19,752 nt of DNA from an uncultured Veillonella sp. (GCA_902478055.1 CABSJL010000020.1:1-19752); one strand, 5' to 3'. Shown: positions 8,622-16,241, numbered from the stretch's first letter. Made by a program: numbers and translations. The notes: generated from the letters alone by a model not told the origin.

Positions 8622-8730
8622 GAGTGTAGACAAAAACTCCTAGAGTTCAATAGCTGATAGTCGCGTATCACGAATTTCTGGGGTAGTGTTAGGATGATTA
8701 CATGCCTATGTTTTTAAGAAAGGAAGAAAC

Positions 8731-10134
8731 ATGGAAAAATTCTTAAAACTAGCACTTATTGTGCTAATCCCAATTATCCTCTGGTTTACAACTCCGCCAG
8801 CAGGACTTTCTGCGGAAGCGTGGCGCCTCTTAGGCTTCTACATTGCAGGTATCGTAGGTTTGATTTTAAAACCATACCCAATTCAAATTATTTTATTAGC
8901 TGTATTATCTGCTTCTGCATTATTCTTAGACAATGCAAAAGATATCTTGGTAGGTTACGGCTCCACTGCATTATGGATGATCATTGCAGCCTTCTCCTTG
9001 AGCGTTGCCTTTGGTAAAACTGGTCTTGGTCATCGCGTTGCTTACCATTTGATTAATGCATTCGGTTCTACTGTATTACGTCTTGGTTATGTAACAGCAC
9101 TCCTTGATTTAGTATTATCTCCAGCAACACCTTCTAACACAGCACGTGCAGCTGGTATCGTATATCCTATTAACTTATCCATTGCAGAATCTATCGGTTC
9201 TTATCCTGGTGATACTGCTAAACGCGGCGGTTCCTTCATCTTGATGAATGGTTACTTCGTAACAAAGATTACGTCCTTCATGTTCTTAACAGCTATGGCT
9301 CCTAATGTGTTGGCTTTGGACTTTGTTACTAAAATCACTGGTCTAAACATGACTTGGGCTGAATGGGCTTTGGCTTTAGCTCTTCCTGGTCTTGTAATGT
9401 TGATCTTCGTACCACTTGTAGGTTACTGGATCGACCGTCCTGAAGCAGTAAAAATTGACAATAAAAAATTAGCTGCTGATGGTCTTGCAAAATTAGGACC
9501 TATGAAAATGTCTGAAAAAATCTTAGCAGTTGTATTTATTCTTGCTCTTATCGGTTGGGCCTTGCCTTCCATCGGTTTTGACTTGAGTCCAACAGCAGTA
9601 GCTTTAGTAGCTATGACTATTGTATTCTTTGCTGGTATCATTACTTGGGATGATATGGTTCAAACTAAAGCTGTTTGGAACACATTCATCTGGTTTGGTG
9701 CTATCCTTGGTTTATCCACTGCTTTGACAAAAGCTAAATTCTTTGCTTGGCTTGCAGCATACATGCAAGCAAACTTGGCACTTGATGTGTCTCCACTCGT
9801 AGTAGTATTGATTCTTTCCGCTATTAGCGTTGTAATTCGTTACTTATTCGCTTCCAGTACTGCATACATTGCGTCTATGCTTCCAGTATTCTTAACTGTA
9901 GGTATGGCATCAGGTGTAGACCCAGTTATGTTTGGACTTGTATTGCTTGCAACAAATGCGTTTGGTGGTCTCGTAACTCACTACGGTGCATCCCCTGGTC
10001 CAATCATCTACTCTGCAGGTTATAACAACTTGAAAGATTGGTGGACTGCTGGTGCTATCTTAGCGGTATTGAGTTGGATTCTACTCTTTGTAGTAGGTAT
10101 CCCTTGGTGGACTTTCATCGGTATGATTGGTTAA
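8731..10134 (+). CDS. DASS-family carboxylate transporter (CitT/TtdT-like anion permease)
   Basis: Polytopic inner-membrane transporter of 467 residues from the divalent anion:Na+ symporter (DASS) superfamily, in the 2-oxoglutarate/malate translocator and CitT branch. Hydrophobic segments run the full length. The family substrate/sodium loop motif is SPATPSNTARAAG (residues 130-142), and a second SNT-like region SSTAYIASMLPVF occurs in the C-terminal repeat. AGAAAGGAAGAAAC precedes the ATG. It is followed by citDEF after 103 bases, so the substrate is most simply the lyase substrate (citrate or a related C4-C6 carboxylate), moved by symport with sodium or exchange with a product such as succinate or acetate. 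The substrate cannot be fixed from sequence. Confidence 0.92.
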   Translation: MEKFLKLALIVLIPIILWFTTPPAGLSAEAWRLLGFYIAGIVGLILKPYPIQIILLAVLSASALFLDNAKDILVGYGSTALWMIIAAFSLSVAFGKTGLGHRVAYHLINAFGSTVLRLGYVTALLDLVLSPATPSNTARAAGIVYPINLSIAESIGSYPGDTAKRGGSFILMNGYFVTKITSFMFLTAMAPNVLALDFVTKITGLNMTWAEWALALALPGLVMLIFVPLVGYWIDRPEAVKIDNKKLAADGLAKLGPMKMSEKILAVVFILALIGWALPSIGFDLSPTAVALVAMTIVFFAGIITWDDMVQTKAVWNTFIWFGAILGLSTALTKAKFFAWLAAYMQANLALDVSPLVVVLILSAISVVIRYLFASSTAYIASMLPVFLTVGMASGVDPVMFGLVLLATNAFGGLVTHYGASPGPIIYSAGYNNLKDWWTAGAILAVLSWILLFVVGIPWWTFIGMIG

Positions 10135-10166
10135 TCATATAATCTTATAATCAACATTGTTTTAAC

Positions 10167-10205
10167 GGCACGGACCAGACATTCGCGACACGTCTGGTCT
10201 TTGCC
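10167..10205 (+). promoter_or_regulatory. Intercistronic hairpin between transporter and citD
   Basis: GACCAGAC (10173-10180) pairs perfectly with 10192-10199. The stem continues after a 2x2 internal loop with GGCA (10167-10170) and TGCC (10202-10205). Only a few Ts follow, so it is a poor terminator. It could partially terminate, or protect one end of a processed mRNA and set the ratio of transporter to lyase. Confidence 0.5.
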
Positions 10206-10237
10206 ATTTGATATATTTATTAGTGAAAGGATGCAAC

Positions 10238-10507
10238 ATGGCACAATTAGTAAAAGCTGCACAAGCTGGCTTCGACGAAAAAAATGATGCATTAGTAACG
10301 GTTGAACCGATTGCTAGCGGTATCGAAATTGAATTAACATCCAAAGTTATCCGTCAATACGGCGACCAAATTAAATCAGTTATCTTGAACACAGTGAAAG
10401 AAGCTGGTTTTGATGGCGTGAAAGTAATCGTACAAGATAAAAATGCTTGGGATTACACAATTAAAGCTCGCGTATTAGGCGCATTGGAAAGGGGGAGCAA
10501 AGCATAA
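10238..10507 (+). CDS. citD: Citrate lyase gamma subunit (acyl carrier protein), lacking the usual attachment serine
   Basis: Small subunit of 89 residues that in known citrate lyases carries the phosphoribosyl-dephospho-CoA prosthetic group. The ATG at 10238 follows GAAAGG; the frame is open to 10208 without a ribosome site. It aligns without gaps to known CitD: AGFDEKND here corresponds to AGTLESSD/AGSLESSD, then YGDQI and VQDKNAWDYTIKAR match FGDQI and V-DKGALDC-I-AR. The serine that carries the cofactor (Ser14 in Klebsiella and E. coli CitD) is Lys15 here (codon 10280-10282), and the neighbouring Ser/Gly is Asn16. Downstream conservation rules out a frameshift. The subunit may therefore be structural only. 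Its stop overlaps the citE start by one base (TAATG). Confidence 0.9.
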   Translation: MAQLVKAAQAGFDEKNDALVTVEPIASGIEIELTSKVIRQYGDQIKSVILNTVKEAGFDGVKVIVQDKNAWDYTIKARVLGALERGSKA

Positions 10508-11472
10508 TGGCTAACGATAAAACATTCCCAGAAGTTAAAACAAACCCATTAACAGAGGCTGCTAAAAAACGCTTGTCTCGTTCCATGATGTTCGTACCAG
10601 GTAATACACCTAAAATGATTAACAGTGCTGACATTCACGGCTCTGACTCCATCATGATCGATATTGAAGATTCCGTGCCTATTACAGAAAAAGATACAGC
10701 TCGTCTTTTAACTGCAGAAGCATTGAAATCCCGTAAATTCCGTGCAGAAACAGTTGTTCGAATCAATCATCCTACACAAACTCCTTATGGCTATGACGAT
10801 CTTGATGTTATCGTTCCAGCTAAACCTGATATGATTCGTTTACCTAAAACTGAAGATGTTTCTGAAGTTGAAATCGTAGCGAAGAAAATTGAAGAAGTAG
10901 AAAAAGCTAACGGCTGGCCAGAAGGTACAATCAACATTATCGTAGCTATCGAATCCGTTCGTGGCTTGTACAATGTTCGTGAAATCTGTCACGGCCCTCG
11001 CGTAGTAGCTATCGCTCTTGGCGCTGAAGACTACCGTGCTGACCTTCGTACAGGTAAACATAAACCAGCTGTTGAATTGTTGTTCGCTCGTCAAACAATC
11101 CTTCATGCAGCACGCGAAGCAGGTATCCGCGTAATCGATACTGTATTCTCCGACGTGAAAGACCCACAAGGTTTCCGCGAAGAAGTTGAATTCATTAAAG
11201 CTTTGGGCTACGATGGCAAATCTTGTATCCACCCAAGCCAAATCAAAATTATCCACGAAGTATTCACTCCTGACGAAAAAGAAATCGCTCATTCCGTTAA
11301 GGTATTGAACAGCTATGCAGATGCATTGCGCAACAATAAAGGCGTAATCTCCGTAGATGGTAAAATGATCGATGGTCCTATCGTAGTTCGTGCACAACGC
11401 GTAGTTGATAAAGCACGTGCAGCAGGCATTAAAGTTGAATTAGAGGAAGGAGCAGAATACGATGTTAAATAA
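10507..11472 (+). CDS. citE: Citrate lyase beta subunit, citryl-ACP lyase
   Basis: In known citrate lyases this subunit cleaves citryl-ACP to oxaloacetate and acetyl-ACP. It is 321 residues, a TIM-barrel of the HpcH/HpaI-CitE family, with an N-terminal tail about 10 residues longer than E. coli CitE. Visible motifs are RSMMFVPGN (25-33), MIDIEDSV (50-57), VVRIN with Arg85, MIRLPKTED (109-117), AIES with Glu149, ALGAEDYRADLRT (170-182, acidic metal ligands) and YDGKSCIHPSQI. The active-site residues expected for magnesium and acyl-thioester chemistry look intact. It is translationally coupled to citD by one-base overlap and to citF by an 11-base overlap. The related citramalyl-CoA and malyl-CoA lyases act on free CoA thioesters, so a CoA-linked substrate is plausible. 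Confidence 0.95.
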   Translation: MANDKTFPEVKTNPLTEAAKKRLSRSMMFVPGNTPKMINSADIHGSDSIMIDIEDSVPITEKDTARLLTAEALKSRKFRAETVVRINHPTQTPYGYDDLDVIVPAKPDMIRLPKTEDVSEVEIVAKKIEEVEKANGWPEGTINIIVAIESVRGLYNVREICHGPRVVAIALGAEDYRADLRTGKHKPAVELLFARQTILHAAREAGIRVIDTVFSDVKDPQGFREEVEFIKALGYDGKSCIHPSQIKIIHEVFTPDEKEIAHSVKVLNSYADALRNNKGVISVDGKMIDGPIVVRAQRVVDKARAAGIKVELEEGAEYDVK

Positions 11473-13009
11473 AGTAGGTCGCGATATCCCAACAAATATC
11501 CCAGCACTAGAAGGTCGCGAAGTATATCAAGGTGAATTCGCAATTGAACCTAAAGCTCATCGCGCAGGTAAACCTGTACACATGAGCCGTGTTGGTACAA
11601 ATAAAGTACTTGCTTCTATCGATGAAGCAATCGAAAAAGCTGGCGTAAAAGATGGCATGACATTGTCCTTCCATCATCACTTGCGCAATGGCGACTATGT
11701 AATGAAAATGGTTATGGAACGCGTTCAAGCAAAAGGCATTAAAGACATTACAATCGCGTCTTCTTCCTTGTCCCCATGCCATGAATTCTTGGTAGAAATG
11801 ATTCAAGATGGTACTGTAACAGCTATCGAAACATCTGGCTTGCGCGATCGTCTTGGTAAATTCTTAACTCAAAACCCAGGCGTATTAAAACGCCCTGTAG
11901 TAATTCGTTCCCACGGTGGTCGTGCTCGTGCTATCGAATCTGGCGAAGTTCATATTGACGTAGCTTTCATGGGCGCTCCTACAGCTGACCCTCGCGGTAA
12001 TGCTACTGGTCGTTTGGGTAAATCCGCATGTGGTGCTCTTGGCTATGCTAAAGTTGATTCCCACTATGCAGACACAACTGTTATCATCACTGATAACTTA
12101 GTTGACTATGTACACAACTATGCAATCCCTCAAACTGATGTAGATTATGTTGTTGAGGTTGAAAGCATTGGTGATCCAGAAGGTATCGCTTCTGGTGCAG
12201 TAGGTTTCACTAAAAACCCTATCCAAATCAAAATTGCTGAATTAGCTGGTGAATTCCTTGATCAAGCTGGCATTATTAAAGATGGTTTCGTATTCCAATT
12301 GGGCGCTGGTGGTGCACCATTGACTGTAGCGAAATTCATTGCTGAAAAACTTCGCAAACGTGGTGAAGTAGGTGGCTTCGCTATCGGCGGTGCTACTGGT
12401 ATCTTGACTGGTATGCTTGAAGAAGGCTTGATTCGTGCTATTTACGATACTCAAACATTCGATACTACTGCAGCTGCATCCTTGGATAAAAACCCTGCAC
12501 ACATCGAAATGTCCGCTTCCATGTACGCTAACCCATGGACTGACTGCACTACAAACTACCTAGACGTAGTATTCCTTGGTGCTACTGAAATCGACCTTGA
12601 TTTCAACGTAAACGTAATGACTGACTCCAACGGTGTATTGATGGGCGCTTCCGGCGGTCACTCCGATACAGCAGCAGGTGCTAAATGCACAGTTATTACT
12701 TGCCCATTGATCCGCGGCCGCTTGCCAATGATCCGTGACAAAGTTGCAACTGTAATTACACCAGGCTCCTCCGTTGACGTACTCGTTACTGAATACGGTA
12801 TCGCAATCAACCCAGCTCGTACTGATTTGATTGAACGCTTCAAAGATAGCAACTTGCCTATCTACACAATTGAAGAATTACAACAATTAGCATTCGACTT
12901 AGTTGGTAAACCACAAGATATCCCTGTATCTGACAAAGACGAAGACATCATCGCAATCGTAGAATACCGCGATGGCTCTATCATCGACGTGGTTCGCAAA
13001 CCTCTATAA
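11462..13009 (+). CDS. citF: Citrate lyase alpha subunit, citrate:acetyl-ACP transferase
   Basis: In known citrate lyases this subunit exchanges the acetyl group on the carrier for citrate, forming citryl-ACP. At 515 residues it has the normal length (510 in E. coli). It matches along its whole length, including DGMTLSFHHHLRNGD (64-78), ASSSLSPCH, SHGGRARAIESGE (150-162), HIDVAFMGAPTADPRGN, NPAHIEMSASMYAN, LMGASGGHSDTAAGAK, RGRLPMI, TPGSSVDVLVTEYGIAINPAR and VEYRDGSIIDVV. AAGGAG sits 9 bases before the ATG, inside the end of citE. Isolated alpha subunits of classical citrate lyase are known to act as CoA transferases with acetyl-CoA, which matters because the local CitD lacks its cofactor serine. 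No citX, citG or citC follows. Confidence 0.96.
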   Translation: MLNKVGRDIPTNIPALEGREVYQGEFAIEPKAHRAGKPVHMSRVGTNKVLASIDEAIEKAGVKDGMTLSFHHHLRNGDYVMKMVMERVQAKGIKDITIASSSLSPCHEFLVEMIQDGTVTAIETSGLRDRLGKFLTQNPGVLKRPVVIRSHGGRARAIESGEVHIDVAFMGAPTADPRGNATGRLGKSACGALGYAKVDSHYADTTVIITDNLVDYVHNYAIPQTDVDYVVEVESIGDPEGIASGAVGFTKNPIQIKIAELAGEFLDQAGIIKDGFVFQLGAGGAPLTVAKFIAEKLRKRGEVGGFAIGGATGILTGMLEEGLIRAIYDTQTFDTTAAASLDKNPAHIEMSASMYANPWTDCTTNYLDVVFLGATEIDLDFNVNVMTDSNGVLMGASGGHSDTAAGAKCTVITCPLIRGRLPMIRDKVATVITPGSSVDVLVTEYGIAINPARTDLIERFKDSNLPIYTIEELQQLAFDLVGKPQDIPVSDKDEDIIAIVEYRDGSIIDVVRKPL

Positions 13010-13086
13010 TTGAGTAGTGCTGAAAGTCCGGGGAATCCGGAACAGTTCCGCCATCGGCTTATCATCCTATGCTGATTAGATAATAT

Positions 13087-13130
13087 AAAGACCCTATCCA
13101 TTGTCCTTGGACTCATGGATAGGGTCTTTT
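13087..13130 (+). terminator. Strong terminator closing the transporter-citDEF operon
   Basis: A perfect 15-bp stem, 13087-13101 with 13115-13129 (AAAGACCCTATCCAT arm), encloses a 13-nt loop that itself contains a GTCC/GGAC mini-hairpin. The right arm ends in TCTTTT. Confidence 0.9.
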
Positions 13131-13257
13131 GATGTTTATATAATGCTTTGGTACTAGCTAAAAAAATATTCACAAAATCTGATGTGGCAAAAATAGTACA
13201 TGGATATAGTTATACTTTTACTATAAGAAGATTGGAGATCTTTAGGAGGTAGTTTCT

Positions 13258-13800
13258 ATGTACCGTTGTATTGCTAAGTTAGAGATTGACCTGGAGGGGT
13301 TAGGTGAATTTTATAGTGATGTAGGCGAACTAACTATGTATCAAATAATATCAGCTTGGTTACAGGATGATTTAGATGGACCTAATCCTGAAAATACAGT
13401 TTTTGGTGTATCAGAGTATGCCTTAGACTGGATGGCTGTGTTGCCTGGAGATATTTCTTATCGCAATCTATTTGATATGGGGAGTTGTAAACTTGGTAAT
13501 CGTTCTGAAAGTATTGATTATTTATATGCGCAATTTTTACAAACATTAGAAAGTATGAAACGATTTGAACCTGAATATAAATCCTTATGCTTGGATTATA
13601 TAAACGTGATGCCACAGCATATAGAGATAACTCTAACCTGCTGTAAAAATGTAGACTTTTTATTATTATTAAAACGTTGGTTACGTAGTTGTAGTACTTA
13701 TAAACATCCGATATACTATAAAGTGAAAGATGTGTATTATGTGAAATTTAAAGGAGTGTCAAATGGGGAATGTATGGAGATTACAAACAAAAACAGATAG
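13258..13800 (+). CDS. Hypothetical protein, first gene of an accessory unit
   Basis: Not recognised. The protein has 180 residues, with no signal peptide and no clear membrane segment. The N-terminus is acidic (IDLEGLGEF, LQDDLDG), the middle is rich in aromatic and acidic residues, and the last 60 residues are more basic (LLLLKRWLRSC, KVKDVYYVKFKG). The ATG follows a strong AGGAGG site. TATACT at 13211-13216 could be the -10, set between the arms of a small inverted repeat TATAGT/ACTATA (13205-13225). Its 3' end overlaps the next gene by 38 bases in another frame, which argues for coupled expression. Base composition is more AT-rich than the citDEF genes before it. Confidence 0.75.
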   Translation: MYRCIAKLEIDLEGLGEFYSDVGELTMYQIISAWLQDDLDGPNPENTVFGVSEYALDWMAVLPGDISYRNLFDMGSCKLGNRSESIDYLYAQFLQTLESMKRFEPEYKSLCLDYINVMPQHIEITLTCCKNVDFLLLLKRWLRSCSTYKHPIYYKVKDVYYVKFKGVSNGECMEITNKNR

Positions 13801-14758
13801 TAAAGATGGTAAAAAAATATCTACTTATTGTAAAGAAGAATCTATTGCAGCTGTAGGGTGGAGTATCAATGATGATCAAATAAAAGAGTATAATGCAGAA
13901 GCTTTTGATAAAATTCAATCTATCAGAGCTAGTATTCAATCTAAAGATATTTATTATAAGGTTCTTGAAGAGTATAATTTATTCAATATTAAACCTGGTA
14001 AGAAGATAGTTGCTGTAGAAACTATAAAACGAGTGAAGCCAGGGGACTATATTTGGATGCGTGATAATGGTATTTATTATCTAGGGCGTGTAAACGAAAA
14101 CTCTAATTTTATGTATAATTGTGACAAGGATGCATTAGATTTTGATGCAGCTAATCAAATTACAGGAGTTAAGTGGGAACGGATTGGTGATGAAAGCCAG
14201 GTGCCAGGAGCAGTCGCAACAGCCTTTATTCGAGGGCGAACTATACAACGTATAAATAAAGACTATATGTTTGAATATGCTGAATATGCATTTGGGGGAA
14301 AACCATTAGTATTAGAGCATTCAAATAGAGAGTTTTTACAACAATTGTTTTATGATTGTTTATCTCCAAATGATTGTGAGGATTTAGTTTGTTTATATTT
14401 ATACGATAAGGCAAATTATATCGCAATTCCATCTACAAATAAGATAGCTACTGAATTATATGAATGTGTGTTAGTTAATCCAATTAATGGTAAATTAGCA
14501 TATCCTCAAGTGAAAAAAGGAAATAAAGAATTAAATATTAATGATTATATAGAGCTGATTAAAGACCATCCGAATAAAGAAGTATACTTATTTACATCTG
14601 AAGGTAAGGTTCAAGGTGATACTCATATAGATAATATACATAGTATTTCTCCGGATGAACTTTATAGTTGGGCAAAAGAAAAAATAGAGGGAAATAGTTG
14701 TTTAATCCCTGAGGGTATTGTAAAATGGTATAAACTAATACACTCATCAGAAAAATAG
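13763..14758 (+). CDS. Hypothetical protein with a possible restriction-endonuclease-like C-terminal domain
   Basis: The protein has 331 residues; AAAGGAG lies 7 bases before the ATG, inside the preceding gene. The N-terminal part begins NVWRLQTKT and AAVGWSI and includes KPGDYIWMRDNGIYYLGRV (92-110) and GAVATAFIRGRTIQRI. That pattern of Trp, Gly and beta strands resembles PUA/EVE-like or wHTH-free reader modules linked to nucleic acid binding. The C-terminal part (from about 185) has EDLVCLYLY (Glu206), then ATELYECVLVNP, GKLAYPQVKKG (Gln249-Val-Lys251), a spacing and QxK-type ending like PD-(D/E)xK nucleases such as Mrr-type restriction enzymes. The central acidic residue is not obvious, so activity is uncertain. 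A stand-alone defence or DNA-modification-sensing nuclease is the idea; this is inference. Confidence 0.75.
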   Translation: MGNVWRLQTKTDSKDGKKISTYCKEESIAAVGWSINDDQIKEYNAEAFDKIQSIRASIQSKDIYYKVLEEYNLFNIKPGKKIVAVETIKRVKPGDYIWMRDNGIYYLGRVNENSNFMYNCDKDALDFDAANQITGVKWERIGDESQVPGAVATAFIRGRTIQRINKDYMFEYAEYAFGGKPLVLEHSNREFLQQLFYDCLSPNDCEDLVCLYLYDKANYIAIPSTNKIATELYECVLVNPINGKLAYPQVKKGNKELNINDYIELIKDHPNKEVYLFTSEGKVQGDTHIDNIHSISPDELYSWAKEKIEGNSCLIPEGIVKWYKLIHSSEK

Positions 14759-14779
14759 TTGAAAATTAGGAGAGAGCAT

Positions 14780-15655
14780 ATGAGCCAAGTATTTAAGCAA
14801 GATCTAACAGACAACTCTGTTCGCCCTGGCGGTTTGTTTTTCGTTGAGTTATTAATGCCAGAGCAGTGTGATATGCCTAATCGAGATACAATGGTAGAGG
14901 TATTCACAAAGCATTTAGGTCCTGTTGATTGCTTTAGTTATGGCGTTGAATCTGCTGGTTTTGCACCTCAGAATTATAAGGTTCATTACGAGGATAACGA
15001 TGCAGATATTTCACCAACCTTGATGGTGACGAATTGTGAAAAAATCGACAAACCTGTACTAGATGATTTTACACGTAGTCAGGTTTGGGATTGTCCAAAT
15101 GTAGATGACTTGCTAGATGAGTGCCAATATAGAGTATTTGCTACAGACATGTTAGCTTCGGGTTTAGAACCTAAAGAACGAGCTGATATGCTCGTGAAAT
15201 ATGTAGATGCGTTGTTAGAGTTATATCCATCCTGTAAGGCCGTTGTCTTTGGTCCATCTCGTAAGTTCTTAAGTCGAGAAACCATTGAAAATCATCCTGA
15301 TAAAGCTGTAACACGTTTTATTTATTATGCCGTAAATGTGCGATATTTTAGCATTCAAGGCACAGATGACATGATGGTTGATACGATAGGTATGAACACC
15401 TTATTCTACCCTGATTTGCAGTATCACTTTCACGGTATGAACCCCGATGAAATTGTAAATCATGCGTATAGTGTATTGTATTATATCTTTGAGCACGATA
15501 ATCCTATTGATGACGGGCAAACGATTGCAGGCTTAGAAAATGGAGATATGAATCCAGATATTAAATGGGCGGTTCAGTATGAGGACTCCTTAATTCAACC
15601 TGTTCGAACTGTTATAGATATTAATATGGGAGAATATGCATCGGGTACTCGTTAG
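14780..15655 (+). CDS. DUF4261 domain-containing protein
   Basis: Soluble protein of 291 residues with function unknown. The ATG at 14780 follows AGGAGAGAG; the frame extends to a TTG at 14759, which lacks a ribosome site and would abut the previous stop. The C-terminal half shows what I recognise as the DUF4261 pattern: DDMMVDTIGMNTLFYPDLQ, then HFHGMNPDEIVNH and a stretch with YYIFEHDNPIDDGQTI near residues 235-250. Genes with this domain often occur in Firmicutes accessory regions without a known role. Codon use is closer to the chromosomal core than to the two preceding genes. It is co-directional and closely spaced with both neighbours. Confidence 0.78.
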   Translation: MSQVFKQDLTDNSVRPGGLFFVELLMPEQCDMPNRDTMVEVFTKHLGPVDCFSYGVESAGFAPQNYKVHYEDNDADISPTLMVTNCEKIDKPVLDDFTRSQVWDCPNVDDLLDECQYRVFATDMLASGLEPKERADMLVKYVDALLELYPSCKAVVFGPSRKFLSRETIENHPDKAVTRFIYYAVNVRYFSIQGTDDMMVDTIGMNTLFYPDLQYHFHGMNPDEIVNHAYSVLYYIFEHDNPIDDGQTIAGLENGDMNPDIKWAVQYEDSLIQPVRTVIDINMGEYASGTR

Positions 15656-15683
15656 TTGTTAATCGATGAAAGGTGTGAGCATT

Positions 15684-16040
15684 ATGAGTAATCAACGTAT
15701 TTTTGACATGGAACTTGTGAAAGTTGAAAGTTTGGAGAAAGCTGTTAGGACTCCATTTTATCAAACTGATTCCACAGGTGGTTCAGTATGGGTTATTAAA
15801 CCTGGGCAAACCTTACCAAAGCATTACCATCATAACTCTGATGATATATGGGTTATATTGCAAGGTAAGGGGGTATTTTATCCAACGCCTGATACAGAGG
15901 TGCCTTTTACAAAGGGACAAGTTATAGTATCTAAAAAGGGTGAATGTCATGGCGCAAAAAATACTGGGACAGAAGATGTTATCTTTGTAAGTATCGTTGC
16001 TCCTGTGCCTGCTGATTATGATCCTGTTAGTACAAATTAA
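15684..16040 (+). CDS. Small cupin-domain protein
   Basis: Single-domain cupin of 118 residues from the ATG at 15684, chosen because AAAGGTGTG precedes it; an in-frame ATG at 15666 has no ribosome site. Both cupin motifs are visible. Motif 1 is GQTLPKHYHHNSDDIWVILQ with His47, His49 and Asp54 in the usual Glu position. Motif 2 is GQVIVSKKGECHGAKN with His89 and Asn93. A metal site of three histidines and one acid is therefore likely. The substrate is unknown; small cupins bind sugars, carboxylates or act as isomerases or sensors. Last gene of the unit, followed by a terminator. Confidence 0.88.
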   Translation: MSNQRIFDMELVKVESLEKAVRTPFYQTDSTGGSVWVIKPGQTLPKHYHHNSDDIWVILQGKGVFYPTPDTEVPFTKGQVIVSKKGECHGAKNTGTEDVIFVSIVAPVPADYDPVSTN

Positions 16041-16044
16041 TATG

Positions 16045-16112
16045 AAAGCACTTTATAGTATTTTCTTATCTTGTGATAGAGATATATTTATACTATAAAG
16101 TGCTTTTTGTTT
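16045..16112 (+). terminator. Intrinsic terminator after the cupin gene
   Basis: A perfect 16-bp stem, 16045-16060 with 16091-16106 (arm AAAGCACTTTATAGTA), surrounds an AT-rich loop of about 30 bases. The right arm runs into a T-tract. The A-rich left side may let it work on both strands. Confidence 0.88.
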
Positions 16113-16212
16113 TATACAGTCATTCCTAGCAAATATCCTTTTTCTATTTTTAAAGGCTATTATTTTGGTGTTACTATTCCTATTTGTTATTTCTATATTC
16201 TATATAATTCCA

Positions 16213-16241
16213 TTGACAGAGGACTTTTGTTTTCTTAAGAT
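16213..16241 (+). promoter_or_regulatory. Promoter of the MFS transporter
   Basis: A perfect TTGACA at 16213-16218 is followed after 17 bp by TAAGAT at 16236-16241 (4 of 6 matches). GATAAT at 16239-16244 is an alternative -10 with a long spacer. Confidence 0.7.

Larger units (their letters stand above)
8336..8730 (+). other. Non-coding gap of 395 bases between the LysR gene and the transporter
   Basis: No convincing gene lies here; a 65-codon ORF at 8460-8657 begins inside a terminator stem. The gap holds, in order, a promoter (8408-8413), a short structured RNA ending in an intrinsic terminator (8420-8502), a second promoter (8616-8621) and about 100 bases of leader. The leader has a small hairpin (TGATA/TATCA around 8654-8669) and ends with the ribosome site GAAAGGAAG. 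An inverted repeat AGTCTA...TAGACT (8350-8355 and 8395-8400) just upstream of the first promoter could be a regulator site. Confidence 0.7.

Noticed and set aside
8460..8657. 65-codon ORF between the LysR gene and transporter
   Set aside because: Its start lies inside a terminator stem, it has no ribosome site, and its translation looks random.
10274..10291. Frameshift or sequencing error explaining the CitD motif change
   Set aside because: The alignment stays in frame on both sides, and two codons differ, so a single indel in the A-run cannot account for it.
11507..11806. Long minus-strand ORFs opposite citE, citF, pyk and dnaE
   Set aside because: They mirror the codon structure of strongly coding plus-strand genes, lack ribosome sites and have no recognisable domains.
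10238..13009. Malonate decarboxylase or other carrier-protein enzyme instead of citrate lyase
   Set aside because: CitE and CitF match the citrate lyase beta and alpha subunits over their full length, and the gene order D-E-F is that of citrate lyase.
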